A DNA stretch of 64,000 nt from Prostheceraeus crozeri. Taxonomy: Eukaryota > Platyhelminthes > Polycladida > Euryleptidae. Below are positions 21,608-31,900 of this stretch, piece after piece. How positions within the stretch are numbered: position 1 is the stretch's first letter; the number at the start of each line of letters is the position of its first letter. The stretch spans positions 1 through 64,000 of the forward strand of contig CAJQUW010009225.1 in assembly GCA_907163375.1 (NCBI GenBank), given 5' to 3'. Made by a program: the position numbers and the translations under genes. The notes beneath the pieces are model-generated. The model saw nothing but the letters and a program-made list of their open reading frames with translations, was not told the origin of the DNA and made no database searches.

Positions 21608-21906
21608 TTAGGAAACCATGTAAACAAGATAGTAGTTGTTTCAGTGTTACTGCGGAGAAGGAAGAACAGCTGACATTCGAATGTCCTCCGCGCCCCTCAG
21701 CCTGGTGCACGAAGACGCTGTCGTCAACACAAGACAGGGAGGCGAAGAAGGAAGAACAGCTGACATCCAAATGTCCTTCACCTTTGTTAATTCCAGCCTC
21801 CTCTTAGACCATCGTCAGAAGCTTCTGACGATGGCCTAGAGGAGGCTGAAATTAATAAAGGTATTAACATTAAAACAACTACCATTTTGTTTGCTTGGTT
21901 TCCTAA
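21608..21906. repeat. fold-back insert with hammerhead-like cores
   Basis: Outer inverted arms share TTAGGAAACCA, AAACAA and GTAGTTGTTT (21608-21643 and 21868-21906). At 21793-21845 lies a loop-free near-perfect palindrome. Reading outward on the plus strand it gives CUGACGA, a GCCU/AGGC stem, GAAA, palindromic AUUAAU and A (21822-21861), a hammerhead-like order; the other strand mirrors it. Class unknown. Confidence 0.5.
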
Positions 21907-21981
21907 CAAAAAAATGAACAAATGAATAACCAAGGCCTATTCAACATATCAAAAAATTAATCAACTTAAAGTTGCAAAAAT

Positions 21982-22638
21982 TCACGAACGCAAATGCTCA
22001 AAATGTCCACCATGGACATCGGCACATTCTTGTAGTCTTTCGGCCACACTGTGGCACACATTTCTGCATAAGTTCCTGTCATCACTGATCTCTTGACAGG
22101 CATCTGTGATGTAGGAGCGGAGTTGAGAAAGTGTGTGAGGTTTTCGTCCGTACACTTTCTCCTTTACAACGCCCCAAAAGAAAAAGTCCATCGGAGTTAG
22201 ATCGGGAGAGCGAGGAGGCCAAAGGATGCTACCACATCTCCCGATCCACTTTCCTGGAAAAGTGTCATTCAGATAGCTTCTGACACTCACTGCAAAATGC
22301 GCTGGTGCACCATCCTGCTGAAAGTACAGCTCATTGAAGTTGTTCAATGACTGCATCTCAGGAATCGCAAAGGATTGGAGCATTTGAAGGTACACCTCAG
22401 CCGTCACAGTTCTTTCAAAAAATACTGGCCCAATCACACCGTTGCTTGACATACCGGCCCAGACGGTTAAGCCAGGCTGGTTCAGCTCATTTGTTGATAC
22501 CATGTGCGGATTTTCAGGGAACCAGTAGACACAGTTATGTCTATTTACGTGACCTGATAGTTTGAAACTGGCTTCGTCAGACCAAACTATCTTGTCAAGC
22601 AAATCTGGGTTCTCCCGAATCTCCCGAAAAAGCTTCAA
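21982..22638 (-). pseudogene. DD41D transposase, catalytic part only (218 aa frame)
   Basis: Catalytic blocks: VWSDEASFKLSG (first Asp), YFQQDGAPAHFAVSVRSYLN (second Asp), PPRSPDLTPMDFFFWG with the third Asp 41 residues after the second, the DD41D spacing of the rosa-type Tc1/mariner lineage. WIGRCGSILW matches the WIGRxGxIxWPPRSPD block of the same lineage. The usual N-terminal helix-turn-helix region (~110-130 residues) is not found between 22638 and the TIR, and the frame has no ATG at its start, so the copy is non-autonomous although the catalytic half is intact. Confidence 0.9.
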
Positions 22639-22989
22639 GCTTGTTTAATTCACTTCAAGTCAAACTAACAGTGTTTGATTCAAATCAAATTAATTGAACA
22701 TATCCATGTACGTAATGTCAGATTGGTGCTATATCTTGTCCATGATAGATTTCAAAATTCCTTTGCCAATGGAATGCTACTGCATAGACTTCTAAATGAT
22801 AGTAGCAATTACTTCGAAGTCTATGGCTCATGTTGGACTGATCATGGATATCCATCGACTGATTCAGGTGTAAATCGCCAATAGAACGGTCAACATAGAT
22901 TTCCTAGGGCAAAATCAACTGTTAGCCTACTTTTGAAACACCTTGTATATATATATATGATCATAAGTAATCGCCATGAGACTTAATAA

Positions 22990-23090
22990 TAAAGATAAAT
23001 TAAAAAAATTCAACGTAGTCTCAAGATAAAATTGTTTATTCACGAATTTTCGTCTAAGACTTCATCGGGTGATGAAGTAAATAAAGTAAA
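22990..23090 (-). repeat. element end H1, inverted partner of 28388-28485
   Basis: About 95 bp matching the reverse complement of 28388-28485, including TTCAACGTAGTCTCAAGATA and the hammerhead-like core, with one ~20-bp deletion relative to it. The pair brackets the fossil and LINE between them. Confidence 0.8.
23039..23072 (-). ncRNA. hammerhead-like motif, one core change
   Basis: Minus strand: core CCGAUGA (CUGAUGA with one change), stem II GUC/GAC, GAAA, AAUU, C, then GUGAA. Its partner at 28408 has the exact core. Confidence 0.4.
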
Positions 23091-23099
23091 TTGTGCTAT

Positions 23100-23965
23100 A
23101 GTGCTTAAGTATATAGTCTCAAGCTATAGTGCTTAATAATGAAACCTTTATTAAACACATACAGAACTACCAGTTTCATAACGAACTCGGGGCTCTGCTC
23201 ACAGCAGCACAGATGGCACGGCCAGGTGACTTCATTGCAACGGACGTTCTTGGATTAACCAATCTCAAACGATGCGGGGAAGAACTGCTCTCACAAATGG
23301 TACTACATCAAAAAGGAATACGAATTATCTACATCCCGTCAAGCTTGAACCCAACGGATCCACCTTCTCGAGGGCGACACAGGGCGAAAAGAGTCCACTG
23401 GATCTGTCAACATCGTTTACGTGCAGCCTAGAAGGATCAACCAACATCGTCCCCTACCGGTATGATATTGAATAATGCCATGCCGATGTCAACTGCTATA
23501 AAGTGTCAACCAATCAGAATGCGTGAAAGAGACTATCGATCGTGACTTCGTTGCGACAGGGACCCTCTCAAGGTCCTTAGCGTTCTTTTCTATTATTGTA
23601 ATGACGTTTTTGTGCATAAGTTTGCGTCGGTCCTTCTACGGTGTACCACCTCAACCGCGCAAACTTTCCTTTGCTCATTGTATCAAAGTTCTTTGGGAAA
23701 TATAATTGGGGGAATACTCCCCGCATCGTTTGGGATTGGTTAATCCAAGAACGTCCGTTGCAATGAAGTCACCTGGCCGAGCCATTTGTGCTGTTGTGAG
23801 CAGAGCCCCGAGTTCGTTATGAAACTGGTAGTTCTGTGTGTTTAATAAAGGTTTTATTATTAAGCACTATAGCTTGAGAATTAGGCGTAGCATCTGTATA
23901 AAAGATTTTTGTAGGATTTCCCGGCAGCGCTTGACGCCAGGCTTTCATTTTGAGAATAACTAATA
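23100..23965. mobile_element. fossil retroelement with hepadnavirus-like RNase H
   Basis: Two overlapping pieces of the same element lie in opposite orientation (about 23120-23480 on plus, about 23735-23965 on minus) around a short centre, sharing about 140 bp of inverted sequence. Plus-strand translation contains IIYIPSSLNPTDPPSRGR, very close to the C-terminal RNase H block of hepadnavirus polymerase (LNPADDPSRGR). The minus piece contains FYTDATPNS, resembling the hepadnavirus DATPTGW start of that domain. Likely family: hepadnavirus-related retroelements such as the HEART group. Only RNase H parts are visible, no RT, capsid or envelope. It is broken and rearranged, with at least one inversion. 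The neighbouring LINE may have been inserted beside or into it. An LTR-type RNase H is the alternative. Confidence 0.5.
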
Positions 23966-24128
23966 AATAGTAAATTAGTTTATCTAACGGTAGGGACAAA
24001 AGCACGAAAAGCGGAATGGTAATAATAATAATAAGCGTATATTTATAAATAACAAAAAGACCTCCAAATGAGAATCGCAGGAGATCCAGACCAGTATACA
24101 AAGCGTGGTTTCACATTGCAGAGAAATT

Positions 24129-26815
24129 CTACATAAAAGCACTACAGAGTTTGATTATATAACAAGGAAGAGGAAAAATGAATCCGTCTATTCTTCTTTT
24201 GGTTCTGACAGATGGAAGAATCAGGCGATTGCTACGAACAGACTTTACAGGTAGCAGCTTGTGCAAAACATGATCAGAAGATGCCAAAGCTTGTTTAAAC
24301 AACTTCAGTGACAATGATTGTCAACGATTCATGATATTCAACATGTTGCAATTTTCACAATCTCGAACAGCCTCACCATGTATGATACGAAAAGATCTTT
24401 TACACAGTGACATAATTGTAGAATTTAGGACAACACCTGGATTCAAAAATACGGGGGAGGCATATTCCATTAAAGATCGAATAACAGAATTAAAAACTAA
24501 CACCAATTCATCGTGTGATAAAAAGCCTTTCAGAATACGTAGCACGTATAATCTTCTAGATACCTTTTGTACAATATATTCAAAATGGTTGGTCCATGTA
24601 ACTTTCTCGTTGAAGTGCAACCCAAGAACTTTGAGTACAGATACATTTTCGAAATTTGGAACAATCGGAAAGGAAACTTTACCGTACTGTGCGCATAAAA
24701 CTTTGGTTTTGCTTCTATTTACAGACATGCCATTCAAACTACACCAGTTTTCAAAATGATGAGCTTCATCACGAACGAGCGCTAGGTCATCATGGTTACT
24801 TTTATATACAGGTAGCAAAAGGACGATGTCATCTGCGTATTTAATTACACGCGCATGAAGACAATTAACAGGTGTATATGTGGACATGTAAAGGGCAAAC
24901 AAAATTGGACCAATCACAGACCCTTGAGCAACGCCACTGGTTACACGACTATGAGTACTTCTAACACTGCCAAGTTTAACTCTTTGTTCACGATCTGTCA
25001 AATAATTATTCAGCCAGTTCACAAAAACATTTACATTCGGAAAATCACAATCAGAGATAACAGTCAGAAGATGATGAGGAACTCGATCAAATGCATTAGT
25101 CATATCAAAAGTAATGACGCGAACTGCAGATACATCAGCATTGTCCAAAAACCTTAAAATAATGTCATGCACAGTTATCAAAGCACACACAGTTGAGGAG
25201 CCTGGCCTATATGCGAATTGGAATTCATCATAATAACGTAAAAGAGACTTCCGAAACTTATTCAAAACGACTTTTTCACAGAGCTTGCTCATTATAGGCA
25301 ACAGCGATATGGGGCGCAATGCATCTCAATGAACAGGAGTAGTTTTTGGCAGAGGGCAAATGTCTGCAACTTTCCAAGGTTTAGGGAAAAAACCAGTTGA
25401 AAACGAAAGATTGATTATATGACTGAGAGGTTGACATATGACATCAGCAGAAAGTTTTAATACAAATGGAGGCACACCATCACTGCCACAAGCCTTGTTG
25501 GTATTCAAGCCACATAACAAATTGTATACAAACATATCATTACATATAGAACGTACAGGGGTGGAAACTGGTTGTAGTGGAAAATCAATACGATCAACAA
25601 AGACGCTACAAAACAAGGCATTGATAGTCTCTGCGGCATCACCAGCATTAGAAAAAAGACTAACAATCTTATTGACAGAATTATCATTTGATTTATTACG
25701 TATATCGCTGACATTTGACCAAACGCCTTTAGGGGAATTGCGCATGTTACTGCTCCACATCAACTTAGACTTAAACAATTCTTTTTTAACTTTCGCTTTA
25801 TAATGATTGTACAGTGCAAAATTTTTGCTTCGATAAGCTGACCATCTTTTATTAATCAAATCGATTAATAATGGGGTCATCCACGGCTTAGTTTTAGGAG
25901 TAAACTTTACAAAAGACACAGGTATGACTGACAAAGCACTGTAAAAGATTTCATAAAATTTCTCGATAGAGTCATGTACATCAGTACAACACAACACCGT
26001 AGACCAATCAGCTGTGCTCAATTTGCTGTAAAATTCTGAAACGTGAGACTTTCGGAAGTCGTACACCTTGTGGTAATGAGCATTGCATCTTACGGGTGAC
26101 ATATTCCTAGAGACAAAAACAATGGAATGCGTATTTACAGCACTATCCAAGGATGGAGCTAGGGAAATAGCAAAATCATTCTAACGGTTCTCGTGACAAA
26201 AAAATTTATCTAAAATGGCATTACCGAAAGTAGGAGAATCAACAATATTACATAATTCAAAACTATTATAGAAAAAGGATAAGTCATACCGATTAAAGTC
26301 TCCACATACATCGATAGATGATTCAGGATTAATGCATAATAAATAGTCAAAGCAAAGTGTGATATAATCTTTGAAGGCATTGATTATATCAGAGCACAAA
26401 CCAGGTGGAACATAGACACATAGCAGATATGAAAGTCTTGAATCATAATCATTTAACTGAATGAAAGTGATTTCGGTACCGCTAGGAGCGATGAAATCTG
26501 GTGGAATTACTACACAAGTGGCACGAGTTGATACTGAGGAATACACAACAGTTCCTCCACCACGTCTGGTGTCGAGGTCATTGTCCTGTCTGTCGTTTCG
26601 GAAGATGTTATAGCCTTGAATTTGAATGAGTTCGTTGTCGATAATTGGTGTAAACCATGACTCAGTTATGCAAATGAAAGTAGGTCTAGTCATCGAAACT
26701 AGAGCTCGGAGTTCATCAAGTTTATATAGTAATGACTGTGCATTACAAAGCAGAAGCCAATACAGCTTCTCATTTGGAATAGTCGGTTGTTGAGAACTAG
26801 GAGGTAAAACCGTTT
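24129..26815 (-). pseudogene. LINE ORF2: AP endonuclease and reverse transcriptase, three in-frame stops
   Basis: One frame runs from the end of ORF1 to 24129. Endonuclease blocks: CNAQSLLYKLDELR, ICITESWF, RRGGGTVVYSS, CVYVPPG and CGDFNRYDLSF. RT blocks: DICPLPKT, LRPISLLPIMSKLCEKV, QFAYRPGSSTVCAL, TFDMTNAFDRVPHHLL (motif A), SGVAQGSVIGPILFALY (motif B), KYADDIVLLLPV (catalytic YxDD-type ADD) and KTKVLCAQYG. The C-terminal end has FIFPLPCYIIKL. Only stops at 26181-26183, 25326-25328 and 24321-24323 interrupt it, with no frameshift, so the copy is recent. No ATG lies near the frame start, suggesting the family starts ORF2 by re-initiation or overlap with ORF1. Confidence 0.9.
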
Positions 26816-27584
26816 TTAGAAATTTTTGATGTCTCTACGTCGCTGAATTTCATTGCGGAAAATAACTACATCTTCTCCCTCATTCCTTCGCCGTTTCAGC
26901 TCTTCAAGAAGTGCCTTTCTGCAACTTTGTTGTAGAGGCGTACGATCAGGATTTAAATACACGTCCTTGAGATCTACAAACTTTCGCAAGTTCATGGCCT
27001 TCTGTAAGGCGCGTTCCTGAAAGTCATCGCTGTTGCAGATTACTTTTATGAGGAGGTCGTTCAACACTCAGTTTACCAATACGATGCACTTCAGAAACAC
27101 CGTCGACTTCGCAACCAATCTTCTGCAAAATCTCCACACACTTTAATCGATCAGAATTTGAAGAATCGTGTGCGGATTCAGGAATACCAGAAACAATGAT
27201 GTTGCGTTTCCTTCTCGCTTGATCGCTTATTTCTTTTGACATCTTTGAGATCACGTTGTGCTGAAGTTTGTCCAGCGACTTCAAAGCATAATCAATTTGC
27301 TCGGATTTCTCCTGAACCTGAATATTGCTTAGACGTGCAAGAATAGTCTCAGTCTGCAACTTATCGTACTTCGTTTGGAGGTCTTTGTTAGCATCATCCA
27401 ATTCTTCAACTTGACGCTGTAGAGCGCTAACTGTTGATTTAAGACTTTCGATTTCAGCCTTCACAGTATTAATGATATCGCAACAAGTGGATTCAATCAA
27501 TGTTTTGATATCCGACAAAGTAACACTGCTGCTCGCGGACCCAGAACGGGTATTACGCATCTTCGGGGTGGTATCACCAGACAT
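26816..27584 (-). pseudogene. LINE ORF1: coiled coil, RRM-like and C-terminal domains, one frameshift
   Basis: The first ATG (27582-27584) opens a frame with a serine-rich start, a coiled coil over about residues 30-110 (heptad-like LKSTVSALQRQVEELDDANK) and an RRM-like stretch (RKRNIIVSGIPES, then VSEVHRIGKL). The frame ends by 27024. A second frame (26816-27067) carries the expected C-terminal domain (LQQSCRKALLEELKRRRNEG). A frameshift near 27030-27065 therefore separates them. Such ORF1 proteins trimerise and bind the LINE RNA. Confidence 0.85.
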
Positions 27585-27749
27585 GTTCAAAATATAATAT
27601 CACTAAGACAGAAAGCGGCAGATAAAAGCGGAAAGGTCTCAAACACCGACCGTCACAGCTTATTCGACACACTAGACCAAAAGGATTCGAATGTCTCCAA
27701 TAATGCCCTGATATTGGCAAAACTTAATCATCAGAAATTCACCAGGTCA

Positions 27750-27825
27750 GTCTGCTACATTCAGGATTCGAACCAACAAAAGGAAAGGATCAGAGTCGAA
27801 CGGCGTAACCAGTGCACCAGCAGAC
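27750..27825 (-). tRNA. tRNA-like sequence in the LINE 5' region (probably not a functional tRNA)
   Basis: 76 nt on the minus strand starting GTCTGCT and ending AGCAGAC (7-bp perfect acceptor-like stem), with an A-box-like TGGTGCACTGGTTACG and an exact B box GGTTCGAATCC. The anticodon and T stems pair poorly, so it is a decayed tRNA-derived promoter or SINE head. It lies upstream of, and in the same direction as, LINE ORF1. Confidence 0.4.
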
Positions 27826-28387
27826 AACAGGTTCGGCAGGTATTGTTACTCGCACTTATTCAGAGATTCAGAATTTGCGAGCACACGCAGCACCGAAGTG
27901 TATTGATGACGTCAGATTCGGCGCAGGAACTTTTACAGTCAAGAGATTGATTGTAAGAAACCGATGAACAATACTCATACGGCAACGCGAAAAGAATTTA
28001 AGACGATGATCGTAGGCAATCCAACATGAATAGAGAAGCACATCTGAGCACGATTATAGAGAACACGACAATGAGTGCGCAGAACAAAATTCGAGGAAAA
28101 ACGGTGGCTGGAAACCGAAGATAATAAGTCCTTTCAATTAAACCACGAGAGTTGACACGCTACCGACCAGCACGCAGCTTCATTAAGTGGTGACATAAAG
28201 AAAGAAAGCCAAAAACCCGCGAGCCTTTGCACAGTTAGGACAGGTAACCAAGTGTTTGATTACAGTTGGTAATTTGGCAAAGTGTTTAGCCATTGGGCGT
28301 TTACGTAATTGTTTTAAGTTATATGTTACTCCACAATAATCTATCAAAGTTGTAGGCTTAAGGACAGATTCGTTCTGGTTTATTTAC

Positions 28388-28485
28388 TTCATCACATTAT
28401 TACTTCGTTCACCTGATGAAGTCTTAGACGAAAATTCGTGAATAAACAATTTTATCTTGAGACTACGTTGAATTTTTTTAATTCA
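28388..28485 (+). repeat. element end H1, plus-strand copy
   Basis: Inverted partner of 22990-23090, followed by (TA)n and (AG)n at 28493-28540. It contains the hammerhead motif at 28408. Confidence 0.8.
28408..28442 (+). ncRNA. minimal hammerhead-ribozyme motif with exact core
   Basis: Stem I UUCAC/GUGAA, core CUGAUGA, stem II GUC-UUA-GAC with one extra A, GAAA, two-pair palindromic stem III AAUU, cleavage C, then GUGAA. All invariant core positions are present. Stem III is so short that a dimeric fold is likely. Confidence 0.6.
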
Positions 28486-28491
28486 TCTATG

Positions 28492-28540
<49 letters not shown>

Positions 28541-28541
<1 letters not shown>

Positions 28542-28690
28542 ATGATAGATATTCAAGGCTTTTGTGCCATTTAGTTACGTTTACATACGTATCAGTAGGC
28601 TACCTGAAGTTGATTCGTGATTTTCGGACACAAAATCTAAGTGGTCTTAGAACTTTCAAAATCATATAGGTAGATGTAAAAGAAACCATG
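28541..28690. repeat. repeat R1, uninterrupted copy
   Basis: Matches R1 at 18448-19882 but lacks the mariner: TTTACATACGTATCAG is the empty target site. Small differences (for example GTGCCATTT versus GTACCATTT) show independent ageing. Confidence 0.85.
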
Positions 28691-28947
28691 CAAATGACAG
28701 CATAATGATGAATAAGGGCTCGATTGCTAATGATAATTTGACCGCAAAAATGCATGCATGTAGACATTTTTCTATTGGATTTTCAATTAATCAGTCTTTA
28801 AGTAAATACTTTTAATGCGCTCGAAAACAGTTCTGAAATGAAAATGTGCTGAATCTTATTCGCTGAAAATTTCAGTAAGATTGGAAGAATATTCTAACAG
28901 CTGTACCTTTCCAATATCACACTTTTTAAATTTGTCTATGCAAAAAA

Positions 28948-31900
28948 CGTCGCTATGTTGACGAAGGGGCGTATGAGCAAAATTTGACTTTTTGTGATAT
29001 GAATTTATCCGGGGGTTTTCCGTGTAGTTCTTTTCAATGGTGACATTTTCAAGACTCGAATCGGAAGGGTTATATGAGATTCAGAAACATGGGGAGGGCG
29101 TATGATCCCAAACTGTGCGAATTGTAATTTTACGAAGAGGCGTAAAACTCATACGCCTCTTTGTCAGCACAAAATGAGAACTTTGTAATAAATCTCTATT
29201 TTACTAACAGACGTATAACTTATACGCCCATTCGTAGAATATAATTTTCTTTCCTCAACAGTATAGCTGGAATTTATTTGGGCGTATCCTTACTTCAAAG
29301 ACAGTTTTTTGCTTGTTTAGTACAATTGAAAAAGCGCTTAGGCGATTTTAATGGGTTGGTCATAAAGTTATATTTGTAGGAACCTAACTGCATCAGCTCA
29401 ATTTGTGTTTTCGACCCAAGTACTTTCGCGATTCGTCGTATTGCATTTTCTTGGGTGTGACATACGGTGCCCCAGCAATGCCCAAATTTTATATCGTCCT
29501 CGAGTCCGACTCGGTGCGTCAGTATCGGTAGTGTTGTTCATTGCTTCGAAAGTAGTCTAGGTGTTTGGATTTCGTAATTCATTGTTGATGGCTGTTTACG
29601 TTAATGAAGGTGAATTTTCTGTAAAGCATTGTCTAGTTTTGGCTACGTTTAGGTTCAAAAATTCATGCTGACTTCCAAGCAGATATTCGTTTATATGTAG
29701 GCGAACTATTTTATAGTTAAGCTAAAGGAGGTGAAAACAATGATAAGAACGATCTAAATCATGTTATATGCAACAATTCATTTCAAAAGCTGAAGTACAT
29801 GATAACAATTAAATAAGGTACACATAGTAACTAGACTCAAATTAATTTACATTTGAAAAAAGCACCATCATGGTTAACTTGCTTATTCAAAGTGGGGTTG
29901 AGTTTTTTTATGTACATGGCTTCCAAAATATTTAGGTCATAAGTGTTGGGAGCTTGAGATAGAATTTTGAAATTGTCAACTTTACAGCTGCAACTGCATA
30001 GCCATTAGACCATAGGTTAAATTGCAGTTGCAGCTGTAAAGTTGACAATTTCAAAATTCTATCTCAAGCTCCCAACACTTATGACCTAAATATTTTGGAA
30101 GCCATGTACATAAAAAAACTCAACCCCACTTTGAATAAGCAAGTTAACCATGATGGTGCTTTTTTCAAATGTAAATTAATTTGAGTCTAGTTACTATGTG
30201 TACCTTATTTAATTGTTATCATGTACTTCAGCTTTTGAAATGAATTGTTGCATATAACATGATTTAGATCGTTCCTATTTTATAGTTTTTGTTGAATACA
30301 AGCAACAAACCTAAGTCAATGCACACTGCACTTATGTAGCTAATTGGCCTGATGTAGAAACGGTAGAGGCATTTATTCACCGTTCAGTATCTTTATAAAC
30401 TCATCATGATAAGTAGGTAAGTTAGGTAAGACTTACTTATCTTACGATTAGTATATGCATGTAATGATGCACTTAAGTTCGAAAAGTAATTAAAGCGTCC
30501 CTGATATGCTTCAATATACAATATCTCCAGCCTTCTTCTCCAGATAAGGTAGAGCCTGGTCTTCCAAAATAGTTTAGGTATCAAAATATTACTGAAGTAG
30601 TCCTTTGCCAAACCGTGGCTTTGATTCAAGTGCTTGATGCATCATCTTGAAAAGTTACTTCTGATAGGCCTACTACACATGCAAGCCGCTTAGCGCTCGT
30701 TACCTTTGTTAAATTTCAAATTTTCTCTAGTCAGTACGTAGGCCTACCATCACTCGCAGGGAATGGTTTGGTTGCCAAAAATAGCACTGAACTATACTTA
30801 AATAGTCCTGAATAGGCATTCCTATTTCTCCTTTTATTTGAAGTAATTATGGCATTAACTGTCATTTCTTCTACCGAATATTACATTCCATATCGACATT
30901 TACTATCTAGGCCTACTTTATATCGTCATTGTGTGCAATACGCTGCACGGCAAAAGACTGAGTGTACATTCTGAAAATTTCATAAAATTGCGGAACCTAT
31001 TGGATGAGGCAGAATAGTCTAAAATTAGATCTATTTGAAAGCGCGTTGGTACTATGGCCCATGATATATAGATATTTGCAGTATTGAATCTGTGAAGTTG
31101 CTGTAGACTTATATTTTCATATCGTTGCATTTTTTGCATAGTTGCTGCTGGCTTTTCCTCTTTCTGGATTTCGTCCGATGCTACAAATATATTTTCTGGG
31201 CCTACTATCATGGTCTAAGTATTCATTTCGGCAGTATGCGTTTTTAGAAGTGTCTGAAGTTTCTGATACTGACAAAATAAAATATCTAGCATTTTACATT
31301 TTTACGTATAGGATCTATTGTACAAGTATGCACACATGAAGGCATGGACCTGCAATACTGAAGGGGGATTCTATTCTACAAATAGAGGAAGATAAGAATT
31401 TCCTGTTGTCGAGTTCGCCTTTAGATTATGAGAATAACTAGAAGAATTACAGGACGACTGTTTCTTACCCCCAACAAGAGGCTAGAAAATGTGATCCCAC
31501 CAGAAACCAAAAGCGCTTGCGAATCAAGCAGAACTTAGGCGAGTCATATTTACCTGGAAAACTGTTAAACAAATAATCTACCGCTCAGTTCGACGATGGA
31601 ACCTTGTTAAACAAATTACCATTGTTGCTTAATTTATCATTATTTATCTCTGCTTATTATTCTCCATGGTTGTTGTGGTTCGCAGTTTTGGAGTTAGTTC
31701 CGATTAACAGCATAAATTTTGCTTTCTTGAAAATTACAAAACAGTGTGCTTCTGGATTATGTACTCTTGATTTTGGTAAATATCTTGGTGTTGATAACAT
31801 AAAGTACGTTTTATCACATACTTGAATTTCTGTTTCGCAGATCTGAGGCTAGATCGGGAAAGATATGTCTGGTTCTGAGTTTTGGCTAGTACATATTTTA

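Larger units (their letters stand above)
21315..22945 (-). mobile_element. Tc1/mariner DD41D-type element, 1631 bp
   Basis: Perfect 29-bp-class TIRs: the left end begins CAAGGTGTTTCAAAAGTAGG, the right end ends CTACTTTTGAAACACCTTG, and both are flanked by TA inside a (TA)n tract. It contains a partial transposase on the minus strand and a separate fold-back at 21608-21906. Confidence 0.92.
23966..28160 (-). mobile_element. non-LTR retrotransposon (Jockey group, CR1/L2/Rex-like)
   Basis: Two-ORF LINE on the minus strand: 5' untranslated region about 27585-28160, ORF1 27584-26816, ORF2 ending at 24129, then a 3' region including an ATT microsatellite near 24016-24036. ORF2 has apurinic-type endonuclease followed by RT, which with the RRM-like ORF1 fits the Jockey superfamily. 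The outer limits are approximate because the flanks are other repeats. Confidence 0.88.

Noticed and set aside
31604-31825. 73-aa hydrophobic frame inside the 4.8-kb element
   Set aside because: No transposase-like motif; could not be linked to any family.
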